This document shows positions 55,984 to 63,387 of a DNA stretch of 64,000 nt, one piece after another. A program made the position numbers and the translations under genes. The DNA is from Modestobacter sp. Leaf380 (GTDB lineage Bacteria > Actinomycetota > Actinomycetes > Mycobacteriales > Geodermatophilaceae): positions 62,001 to 126,000 of the forward strand of contig NZ_LMQC01000019.1 in the NCBI RefSeq assembly GCF_001424485.1, in the 5' to 3' direction. Below the pieces are notes generated by a model. It had not been told where the DNA came from. It made no database searches and was given only the letters and a program-made list of their open reading frames with translations. Position 1 is the first letter of the stretch. Each line of letters starts with the position of its first letter.

Positions 55984-57303
55984 TCAGAAGCCGTCGGCTC
56001 CCTGGGCGCGGGCCAGCTCGGCGAACTGCGCCTGCGTGGCCTCGGCGACCTCGGCCGGGGTCTTCGTGCCGGCGATCATGTCGGCGAGGTAGATGTACAG
56101 GTCCGGGTTGGCGATCGCCAGGGCCTGCATGGAGCCCACCGAGCCGGACACGGAGTCGGCCGCGGCCTGCAGGGCGTCCGGCACGGTGTCCGGCGTCGTC
56201 ACGTCGGGCATCAGGGAGACCGTCGACTGGTCGTCGACGAAGTCCTGGTACCCGTCGCCCAGCCAGTAGGACAGCAGCTGACGCGCCGCGGCCTCCTGGT
56301 CGTCGTCGCCGGTGTTGAAGGCGACCAGGGCGTTGGTCTGGTCCGGGATGTAGGTGGCGGTGTTGCCCGAGGGCGAGATCGGGAAGAACCCGATGTCGGA
56401 GTTCAGGGTCTCGGTGTCGCTGAGCTCCTGCAGCTGGTTGAAGAAGCTGTTGACCTGCACGACCATCGCGGCGTCACCGGCGAGCAGGGCGGCGCCCTGG
56501 TCCTCGAAGGTGGCGGTGGCGATGTCCTCGTTGAACAGCCCCTCCTGGATGAGGGCGTCGTAGCCGTCGATCGCGCCCTGGATGGTCGGGTCGGTGAAGG
56601 ACTCCTCGTTGGCGTTCACCCGGTCCCAGAGCCCGTCCTGCGCTGCGTCGGCGAGCTGCACCTGGACCCACCACTGGGTGGCCCAGCGGTCCCCGCCCAT
56701 CTCGAAGAACGGCGTGACGCCCTGGCTGTCGAGCTGCCGGCCCAGCGCCAGGAAGGAGTCCCAGTCGGTGGGCAGGTCGGTGACACCGGCGGTCTCGAAG
56801 ACGCTCTTGTTGTAGTAGACGCCCTCCACGGAGGGCATCGAGACCAGCGCCGCGTACCGGGTGTCGTCCAGGATCCCGGTGATGTCGCGCAGGTCCGGGT
56901 CGTAGCCGTCCAGCCACGGCGCACCGTCGAGGGACTGCAGGTTCTCACTGGCGTTGAGCGCGGTGAGCTGGGACGCAGTCGGCTGCCAGAAGGCCAGGTC
57001 CGGCATGTCACCGGTGGCCACCCGGGTCTGCACACCCTGCTCGTAGGGGTCGGCGATGGTCTCGACCTCGACCTCGGCGCCGGTGAGCTGCTCGAACCCG
57101 GCGATGACCGAGTCGGGCACCGAGGTGGAGTTCTGCGCCGCCCAGATGGTGAGCGTGGTGCCGGACAGGTCGCTGTCCTGGGCGGGCCAGGACGCGGCCT
57201 CCCCCGACCCGTCACCGCCGCCGGTACCAGGGTCGCTGCAGCCGGTGAGCGCCATGGACGCGGCCACGACGGTGACCGCCATGCCTCGCAGGGCCTTGGA
57301 CAT
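55984..57303 (-). CDS. sugar-binding lipoprotein of a CUT1 ABC transporter
   Basis: A 439-residue extracellular solute-binding protein (family 1). The signal peptide ends in lipobox LTGC ('VVAASMALTGCSDPG'), so it is anchored in the membrane. 'LTIWAAQNSTSVPDSVIAGFEQLTGAEVEVETI' and 'GDMPDLAFWQPTASQLTALNASENLQSLDG' are typical of maltose/oligosaccharide-binding proteins. The neighbouring GH36 gene suggests an alpha-galactoside (melibiose, raffinose-type or galactomannan fragments) as ligand. It lies 74 bp after the GH36 gene, with a hairpin between. Confidence 0.93.
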   Translation of the reverse strand: MSKALRGMAVTVVAASMALTGCSDPGTGGGDGSGEAASWPAQDSDLSGTTLTIWAAQNSTSVPDSVIAGFEQLTGAEVEVETIADPYEQGVQTRVATGDMPDLAFWQPTASQLTALNASENLQSLDGAPWLDGYDPDLRDITGILDDTRYAALVSMPSVEGVYYNKSVFETAGVTDLPTDWDSFLALGRQLDSQGVTPFFEMGGDRWATQWWVQVQLADAAQDGLWDRVNANEESFTDPTIQGAIDGYDALIQEGLFNEDIATATFEDQGAALLAGDAAMVVQVNSFFNQLQELSDTETLNSDIGFFPISPSGNTATYIPDQTNALVAFNTGDDDQEAAARQLLSYWLGDGYQDFVDDQSTVSLMPDVTTPDTVPDALQAAADSVSGSVGSMQALAIANPDLYIYLADMIAGTKTPAEVAEATQAQFAELARAQGADGF

Positions 57304-57328
57304 GGGTGTGCCTCTCTCGTACAGGGGA

Positions 57329-57354
57329 CGTCCGGACCAACGGTGGTCCGGACG
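57329..57354 (-). other. hairpin between the GH36 gene and the binding lipoprotein gene
   Basis: CGTCCGGACCA (57329-57339) pairs perfectly with TGGTCCGGACG (57344-57354) around ACGG. It follows the GH36 stop by 24 bp along the minus strand and may partly terminate or process the operon mRNA. Confidence 0.7.
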
Positions 57355-57377
57355 ATCGTGCCGGTGGGGTCGTGGGC

Positions 57378-59513
57378 TCACGACGGCCTCGGGACGACGT
57401 CGAAGACCCGGGCGCCGACCCCGGGTGCGGGCGCGTGCACGGTGAGCACGCCGGCGGTGTGGTCCCAGGAGGTGTCCCAGGACGGGAGACCGGCCGGGAA
57501 GGCGACGGTGACGTCGACCTCGCGTCCGGCCAGGTGCGGGAGGTGCAGGTGCACCGGGGTGGCCGCCTCGCCGCGCTGCCAGACGGCCACGAGGTCGCCC
57601 TCGGCGGTGCGCAGGCCCAGCGACAGCGTGGGGTCGGTCCACCCGGGCAGGCCGGTCGGCCACACCGGGGACGACGTCCGGATGCGGTGCCGCAGGACCT
57701 TCGCGACCTCCACCGCCTCCACGACCAGTGCCAGCTCCGACGGGGCCATCCGGTTCAGGTAGCCGGACAGGTAGAACCGGCCGAGCAGCCCGGTGACCAG
57801 GCAGAAGGCCACCTGCTCGGGGCTCATGCCCGGCTGCGGGTAGGCCCAGTTGGCGACCTGCTCGGGCAGCACGGACAGCGGGGTGCTGGCTGCGATCGGC
57901 GGGTACTTCCACGGGTCCTGCTGGTCGGAGCTGGACTGCATCGCGCTGCGGGACAGGATGGCGGCGTCGGCGCGCATGGCGCCCGAGGAGCAGCTCTCCA
58001 GCACCAGGGTCGGGTGCCGGTCCAGGACACCGTCGAGCCAGGCCAGCACGGCGCGGCTGTGGCCGAGCAGCCCGTCGCCGAGGCTGTCGCTGTCGTGGTC
58101 GGTCCCCGCGCCGGGGTCGATGTTGTAGTCGAGCTTGAAGAAGCCGACCCCGAACTCGGCGACCAGCCGGTCGACGACGGCGTCCAGGTGCGCGACGGCA
58201 GCCGGGTGCCGCAGGTCCAGGTGGTACCGGTCGTGCTCGACCACGCGCTGACCGTGCCGGAGCAGGAACGCCTCGTCGGGCAACCGGCCGGCCAGCGGGC
58301 TGGCGACCCCGACGACCTCGGGCTCCAGCCACAGGCCCGGCACCATGCCGGCTGCGCGGATGTGCTCGACGACCTCGCCCAGTCCGCCGGGGAAGCGGGT
58401 GGTGGAGGGCAGCCACTCACCGACGGAGTCCCACCAGTGCCCGCTGTCGTCGTACCAGCCGGCGTCGATGCAGAAGACCTCGGCACCCACCGCCGCCGCG
58501 GCGTCGACGAGCGGGAGCAGCTTGTCCGTCGTCGGGTCGCCGTCGAGGGTGTTCATGTAGTCGTTGAAGACCACGGGCATCGCGGTGTTGTCCGCGTGCT
58601 CGCGGCGGGCGGCCCGGCGGTGGGCGGTGAGTGCCGCAGCAGCCCCGGGCAGCCCCGCCCCGACGGCCACGGTGGCCGGCACCGAGGTGAACGAGGCGCC
58701 GGGCGCCAGCACGCAGGTCCACCCGGCGAGGCGCTCGGTCGGTCCGGACAGGGTCAGCGTCCACCCGGCCGTGTCCTCGGCGACCTCGGTGGCCCAGGGG
58801 CCGTTGTGCTCCACCTGCCAGGCCCAGGCCAGGTCCCACGGCTCGGAGACCAGCAGCCCCACGGGGAGCGGACCCGAGGTGGACCAGGTGCCAGTCGAGC
58901 TGGCCGTGTGGGCGTCCCTCGGGTCGTGACCGGTCAGCTCCTCGGCCAGCTCGGGGAACAGATCGGCCCGCAGCGACCGGGTGCTCCAGCGGTTCTCGGC
59001 GAGCCAGTCACTGCGCCCGGAGACCAGCTGCCACTCCGCGGGGAGGTCACCGGTCGAGCCGGCCGGGACGCCCAGCGACATCGACCAGGAGGGGACCGCC
59101 TGCAGCACGAGGGGCCGGTCGGAGGTGTTGGTGACGGTGACGGTGGCGCGGAAGGCGGCCACCCCCTCGTGGGCCTGCAGGCTCAACCGGGCGCGGAGCG
59201 CGCCGTCCGGGGTCTCCTGGTCCACGACCAGCCCGTCGTCGACCAGCTCGTGACCGGTGTACCGGAGCCGGCCGCCCAGGGTCGTGTGGTCCAGCCGGGG
59301 CGACGCCGGTGCGTGCCCACCCCCGACCGCCAGCAGCTCGACCACCGGGACACGGTGGGCGAACCGGACGTCGTGGTCGGGGGTGCGCACGGCGGCCAGC
59401 GACACGGGTCCGTCGATGGGTCGGTCGAGGGTCAGCGTCAGCTCGGACGAGCCCCAGACCAGCACAGGTGCCTGCTGGTCGGTGCTGCTCGCACGGTCTG
59501 TGATTGCGGTCAC
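57378..59513 (-). CDS. alpha-galactosidase, GH36 family
   Basis: A 711-residue GH36 enzyme that removes terminal alpha-galactose. The N-terminal beta-sandwich (about 1-310) precedes a (beta/alpha)8 domain with 'VEVFCIDAGWYDDSG'-type start ('FCIDAGWYDD'), nucleophile Asp in 'GVGFFKLDYNIDPG' and acid/base Asp in 'MQSSSDQQDPWKYPP', then a C-terminal beta domain. No signal peptide, so it acts in the cytoplasm on imported oligosaccharides. Start is taken as GTG 59513 (VTAITDRAS); GTG 59519 is possible. A LacI-type operator (59543-59556) overlaps its promoter region. Confidence 0.92.
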   Translation of the reverse strand: MTAITDRASSTDQQAPVLVWGSSELTLTLDRPIDGPVSLAAVRTPDHDVRFAHRVPVVELLAVGGGHAPASPRLDHTTLGGRLRYTGHELVDDGLVVDQETPDGALRARLSLQAHEGVAAFRATVTVTNTSDRPLVLQAVPSWSMSLGVPAGSTGDLPAEWQLVSGRSDWLAENRWSTRSLRADLFPELAEELTGHDPRDAHTASSTGTWSTSGPLPVGLLVSEPWDLAWAWQVEHNGPWATEVAEDTAGWTLTLSGPTERLAGWTCVLAPGASFTSVPATVAVGAGLPGAAAALTAHRRAARREHADNTAMPVVFNDYMNTLDGDPTTDKLLPLVDAAAAVGAEVFCIDAGWYDDSGHWWDSVGEWLPSTTRFPGGLGEVVEHIRAAGMVPGLWLEPEVVGVASPLAGRLPDEAFLLRHGQRVVEHDRYHLDLRHPAAVAHLDAVVDRLVAEFGVGFFKLDYNIDPGAGTDHDSDSLGDGLLGHSRAVLAWLDGVLDRHPTLVLESCSSGAMRADAAILSRSAMQSSSDQQDPWKYPPIAASTPLSVLPEQVANWAYPQPGMSPEQVAFCLVTGLLGRFYLSGYLNRMAPSELALVVEAVEVAKVLRHRIRTSSPVWPTGLPGWTDPTLSLGLRTAEGDLVAVWQRGEAATPVHLHLPHLAGREVDVTVAFPAGLPSWDTSWDHTAGVLTVHAPAPGVGARVFDVVPRPS

Positions 59514-59542
59514 GAGCACAAGATACCGATTTCAAGGAGCTT

Positions 59543-59556
59543 TGCAAGCGCTTTCT
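59543..59556 (-). promoter_or_regulatory. LacI-family operator before the GH36 gene
   Basis: TGCAAGCGCTTTCT fits TGnAAnCGnTTnCA except for the last base. It lies 30 bp from the GH36 start on the minus strand and is one of two sites in the divergent region. Confidence 0.75.
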
Positions 59557-59596
59557 CCGCGGTGGCTGACACGTGTCCCGCCTCCGGGTCCGCTGG

Positions 59597-59610
59597 TGAA
59601 ACCGCTTGCA
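59597..59610 (+). promoter_or_regulatory. LacI-family operator before the aldo/keto reductase gene
   Basis: TGAAACCGCTTGCA is an exact match to TGnAAnCGnTTnCA and lies 21 bp before the reductase start at 59631. With the site at 59543 it could allow looping over the divergent promoters. Confidence 0.82.
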
Positions 59611-59630
59611 CCACGTGCATGATGCCGGGC

Positions 59631-60653
59631 ATGCAGACACGAGCCCTCGGGCGCAGCGGATGTGCGGTCTCGGCCCTGGCGCTGGGCACCATGACCTTCG
59701 GGGCGGAGGCCGACGAGGACACCTCGCACGCCCTGCTGGACGAGTTCGTGTGCGCGGGCGGCACACTCGTCGACACCGCCGACGTCTACGGCGCCGGGGT
59801 GTCCGAGGAGATCATCGGCCGGTGGTTGCGGACCCGACCCGCCGACGTCACCGCCGAGGTGGTGCTGGCCACCAAGGGCAGGTTCCCGATGGGCGAGGGT
59901 GCCAACGACGTGGGCCTGTCCCGGCGACACCTGCGCCGCGCCCTGGAGGACTCCCTCCGCCGCCTGGGGGTCGAGCACGTGGACCTCTACCAGGTGCACG
60001 GCTTCGATCCGGCCACCCCGCTAGAGGAGACGCTGTCCTTCCTCGACGACGCCGTGCGCAGCGGCAAGGTCTCCTACGTCGGGCTGTCGAACCACACCGG
60101 CTGGCAGGTGCAGAAGACCGTCGACCTCGCCGTCCACCGGGGTCTGACCGTGCCGGTGACGCTGCAGCCGCAGTACAACCTGCTGGTCCGCGAGGTGGAG
60201 TGGGAGATCGTGCCCGCCTGCGTCTCCACCGGGCTGGGGCTGCTGCCCTGGGGCCCGCTCGGCGGCGGCTGGCTGACCGGCAAGTACCGCCGGGACGAGC
60301 AGCCGACCGGGGCGACGCGGCTCGGGGAGGACCCGGCCCGCGGGGTCGAGCACTGGGCCCGGCGCAGCAGCCGGGAGCGGACCTGGGACGTGGTCGACGC
60401 CGTCGTCTCCGTCGCCGACTCCCGTGGCTGCACCCCCGGCGAGGTGGCCATCGCCTGGCTGCTGGCCCGTCCCCAGGTCAGTTCGGTGCTCCTGGGCGCC
60501 CGGGACCTCGCGCAGCTGCGGGCCAACCTCCCCGCCGCCGACCTGGTGCTGGCAGTGGAGGAGACCGCCGTCCTCGACCGGGCCAGCGACCCCGCTCCGG
60601 CCGACTACCCCTACGGGGCGTTCGGCGAGGAGCAGCGGGCCCGCTCGATCTGA
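59631..60653 (+). CDS. aldo/keto reductase
   Basis: A 340-residue NADPH-dependent reductase of the AKR superfamily: '[24 protein letters not shown]' at the start, catalytic Asp and Tyr in '[12 protein letters not shown]', Lys in 'VVLATKGRF', His in '[10 protein letters not shown]', and the cofactor segment '[17 protein letters not shown]'. ATG 59631 is used; in-frame ATGs at 59619 and 59622 are possible. Control by the same operators as the alpha-galactosidase suggests it acts on a sugar or sugar-derived aldehyde from this locus, though family members vary widely. Confidence 0.93.
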   Translation: MQTRALGRSGCAVSALALGTMTFGAEADEDTSHALLDEFVCAGGTLVDTADVYGAGVSEEIIGRWLRTRPADVTAEVVLATKGRFPMGEGANDVGLSRRHLRRALEDSLRRLGVEHVDLYQVHGFDPATPLEETLSFLDDAVRSGKVSYVGLSNHTGWQVQKTVDLAVHRGLTVPVTLQPQYNLLVREVEWEIVPACVSTGLGLLPWGPLGGGWLTGKYRRDEQPTGATRLGEDPARGVEHWARRSSRERTWDVVDAVVSVADSRGCTPGEVAIAWLLARPQVSSVLLGARDLAQLRANLPAADLVLAVEETAVLDRASDPAPADYPYGAFGEEQRARSI

Positions 60654-60666
60654 GCCCCGGACACGA

Positions 60667-60703
60667 CTGCGCCCCCGGGCCCCGACAGGGCACGGGGGCG
60701 CAG
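60667..60703. terminator. bidirectional terminator hairpin
   Basis: CTGCGCCCCCG (60667-60677) pairs with CGGGGGCGCAG (60693-60703). It lies between the convergent aldo/keto reductase and NlpC/P60 genes. Confidence 0.75.
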
Positions 60704-60713
60704 CCCGGAGAGG

Positions 60714-61739
60714 TCAGGCGGTGGGGCGGCGCGCGCCGGCGTAGCCGGGCTTGTCCACGCTGGTGACGGCGACCGGGCGGCCGGAGACGCTGGCGTGCAC
60801 CATCTGGCCGTTGCCGATGTACATGCCGACGTGGCTGACCGGGCTGTAGAAGAACACCAGGTCACCGGGCTGTAGGTCACCGCGGGAGACGGCGGGGCCC
60901 ATGCCGGACTGGGTGCGGCTGGAGTGCGGCAGGGAGACGCCGGCCGCGGCGTAGGCGTACTGGGTCAGGCCGGAGCAGTCGAAGCCGTCGGGGCCGGCGG
61001 CGCCGACGACGTAGGGCTTGCCGACCTGGGCGAGAGCGGTCTGCACGGCGATGGCGGCGGCCTCGGTCGGCGCAGCGGCCGGGGCTGCCTCCGCGGCGGC
61101 CGCGGTGGCGTCCTCGGACACCGCCGGGCCCACGACGGTGCGGAAGACGGTGGCCTGCGCGGTGGCGGTGAGCCGGGCGAAGTCGGCCTCGTAGCCGGCG
61201 AGCTGGGTCTCCAGCTCGGCCTGCTGCGCCTGGACGGCGGTCAGTGCCGCGGTGGCGGTCGCGGCGGCCTCGTCGGCGGCGGACCGGGCGGCGGCGGCCT
61301 CGGCCTGGGCGGCGGTGAGCTCCCCGACGGTGGCGTTGGTGCTGCGGGTCAGCTGCTCCAGCGTGGCCAGCCGGGTCACCAGGTCCTCGGCGGACGTGCT
61401 GGTCAGCATCGCCTCGAGGCCCGAGGGGGTGCCGCCCATGTAGCCGGTGGTGACGATGGCGTGCACCCGCGGGGCGAGCCGGGCGACGGCGGCGTCCGCG
61501 GCGTCGGCGAGGGCGTCGGCCTGCGCGGCGGTGGCCAGCTGGGTGTCGGCGGCCAGCTGGGCGTCGTTGACCTGCTCGCCCAGTGCCTCGACCTGCTGGG
61601 CGGCGGCGGCCACGGCGGCAGCGGCCTCGGCCGGGGTGTCGGGGGCCGCCGTGGCGGTCCCGGGCACCAGGGCCACGGCGAAGCCGGCCGCCACGGCGAG
61701 CGCGGCGACGCGGGTGCTGCGTCGGGTCGTCCAGGTCAC
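60714..61739 (-). CDS. secreted NlpC/P60 cell-wall hydrolase
   Basis: A 341-residue secreted protein: signal peptide 'RRSTRVAALAVAAGFAVALVPGTATAAPD' (about 1-33), a long Ala-rich coiled-coil region (about 34-210), and the C-terminal NlpC/P60 domain with catalytic Cys in 'DGFDCSGLTQYAYAAAGV' and His in 'SHVGMYIGNGQMVHAS'. Such enzymes (RipA/RipC type) cut peptide bonds in peptidoglycan; the coiled coil often controls activity. GTG 61739 is chosen because GGAGG lies just upstream. Monocistronic. Confidence 0.93.
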   Translation of the reverse strand: MTWTTRRSTRVAALAVAAGFAVALVPGTATAAPDTPAEAAAAVAAAAQQVEALGEQVNDAQLAADTQLATAAQADALADAADAAVARLAPRVHAIVTTGYMGGTPSGLEAMLTSTSAEDLVTRLATLEQLTRSTNATVGELTAAQAEAAAARSAADEAAATATAALTAVQAQQAELETQLAGYEADFARLTATAQATVFRTVVGPAVSEDATAAAAEAAPAAAPTEAAAIAVQTALAQVGKPYVVGAAGPDGFDCSGLTQYAYAAAGVSLPHSSRTQSGMGPAVSRGDLQPGDLVFFYSPVSHVGMYIGNGQMVHASVSGRPVAVTSVDKPGYAGARRPTA

Positions 61740-61883
61740 GAGGGCCTCCAACGGTGCGCCGTCCACCGGGGAAGGGGTGGATCTCCGAGCGCGTCTCGAC
61801 GGACGGTAACGACGAGTTGGCTCAGCGTGTGCTCGCCACGCGGGGCACGATCGACGTGTCGACCGGCGCGTCGGGCTCGCGGA

Positions 61884-62189
61884 TCAGCCGGCGGCCGGCT
61901 CCTGGCACTCCAGGGCGGCGACGGCGGCGGTGTCCCGGAGCACGGCGAGGAGCTCGGCCGACGTCCACGGCTCGCAGCAGTCGCACTCCCCGCCGTCGGC
62001 GAAGCTGCGCAGCCCGAGGGTGCCCCCGGCCCCGTCCTCCCTGATGCGGAGCTGGCCGTCGGCGGGGTCGCGGTGGCACGTGCACTGGGAGGCACACATG
62101 CCCAGCCCCCAGCCGGCGACGACGGTGGCGTCCCCGTCCTCCCGGACCTCGCCCAGTTGGAAGACCGACGGCTTCTGGCTCCGCGTCAC
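61884..62189 (-). CDS. small Cys-rich protein of unknown function
   Basis: A 101-residue protein not recognised as a named family. It begins VTRSQKPSVFQLGEVREDG, has 'MCASQCTCHRDPADGQLRIRED' and later 'DGGECDCCEPWTSAELLAVLRD'. Seven Cys in two groups (C-x3-C-x-C and C-x-CC) with a His suggest metal or Fe-S binding. GTG 62189 follows GAGGGGGC. It lies between the NlpC/P60 gene and the glycosyltransferase on the same strand, 112 bp from the latter. Confidence 0.6.
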   Translation of the reverse strand: MTRSQKPSVFQLGEVREDGDATVVAGWGLGMCASQCTCHRDPADGQLRIREDGAGGTLGLRSFADGGECDCCEPWTSAELLAVLRDTAAVAALECQEPAAG

Positions 62190-62301
62190 GCTGCTGCCCC
62201 CTCGCCCCGCCCCGTCCTGGACGGACTCGTTCCTGCCGGGCCCCGAGTCTGGGACCGGGTCGTTTCCGGGCCGTGTCGGTGCCGTGAGGGGTGGGTTCCG
62301 A

Positions 62302-63387
62302 TCACCGCAGGTCGTCGTAGAGCCCCAGGTGGGCAGCGGCAGCGGCATCCCAGTCGTGCGCCCCCGCCAGCACCCGGCCCGCTCGGGCACGGGCCGGGTC
62401 GCGGGTCCCGGCGGCGCTCACCAGCGCGTCGGCGAACCCCGGTGGGTCGACGGCGAAGGCGGCCGTGGCACCGAAGACCTCGCGCAGCACCGGCAGGTCC
62501 CGGGTCACCACCGGCACCCCCGCGGCCAGGGCCTCCATCGCGGCCAGCCCGAAGCCCTCCTTGGTCGAGGGGAAGGCGAACACGGCCGCGCCGGCGACCA
62601 GCGCGGGCAGCTCGTCGTGGTCGACCGGGCCCAGCACGACCGGCCGGACGCCGAGCTCCGCGGCCCGGGCATCGACCTCGGCCCGGTAGGTCCGGTAGTC
62701 GAAGAGCGTCTCCCCGCCGGCGACGACGAGCTCGAGGTCGGGCCGCTGCCGGTGGACCAGGGCCATCGCCTCGACCAGGTCGCGGGTGCCCTTGCGCGGC
62801 TCGATCCCGCCGACGGCCAGCACGTAGGCCCCCAGCCGGTCCCGCCACCGTCGTCGCCCGGCCGCGCCCGCCGGGCCGGCGGACCGGGCGAACCGGGCGG
62901 CGTCCACGCCGTTGGGGATGACCGTGGCCACCCGACCCCAGCCGGTCGCCACCTCGGCGGCCACGGCGGCCGAGACGCAGACCAGTGCCCGCGGTTCGAC
63001 GACGGCCCGCTCGTGGCAGGCCGCGAGCTCCGGGGTGGTGAACACGTCCAGGTGGTGCACGGTGCGGACGCAGCCGGGCACGGCGTTGGCCGAGATGCAG
63101 TCCTGGGCGTGCACGACGTCGTAGGCCTCGTCCCGGAAGGCCGCGCCCAGCACCGCGATGGAACGCAGGATCCGCGCCCCGACGTCCTCACCCGGGACGT
63201 CGGGGAAGGGCACCAGTCGCAGGGTCACCCGGGGGTCGACGGCGCGGAAGAACGCGCTGTCCCCGCCGCGGCCCAGCGACCAGACGTCCACGTCGTGACC
63301 GGCCCGGGCCAGCGCCTCGGCCAACGCCAGGGTGTGCACGACCCCGCCGCGGGGCTTCGTCGAGTAGGTGAGCAGCGCGAGCCTCAC
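62302..63387 (-). CDS. MSMEG_0565-type family 4 glycosyltransferase
   Basis: A 361-residue GT4/GT-B enzyme: 'MRLALLTYSTKPRGGVVHTLALAEALARAGHDVDVW' is the hallmark start of the MSMEG_0565 family; the C-terminal half has 'AVGGIEPRKGTRDLVEAMALVHRQRPDLELVVAGG' and the donor-site motif 'FAFPSTKEGFGLAAMEALAAGVPVV'. The family is known from a conserved cluster with a radical SAM enzyme, an acetyltransferase, a flavoprotein oxidoreductase and a Nit1-branch nitrilase. The nitrilase-like gene overlaps its start here (stop at 63384), supporting the assignment. Acceptor unknown. Confidence 0.88.
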   Translation of the reverse strand: MRLALLTYSTKPRGGVVHTLALAEALARAGHDVDVWSLGRGGDSAFFRAVDPRVTLRLVPFPDVPGEDVGARILRSIAVLGAAFRDEAYDVVHAQDCISANAVPGCVRTVHHLDVFTTPELAACHERAVVEPRALVCVSAAVAAEVATGWGRVATVIPNGVDAARFARSAGPAGAAGRRRWRDRLGAYVLAVGGIEPRKGTRDLVEAMALVHRQRPDLELVVAGGETLFDYRTYRAEVDARAAELGVRPVVLGPVDHDELPALVAGAAVFAFPSTKEGFGLAAMEALAAGVPVVTRDLPVLREVFGATAAFAVDPPGFADALVSAAGTRDPARARAGRVLAGAHDWDAAAAAHLGLYDDLR

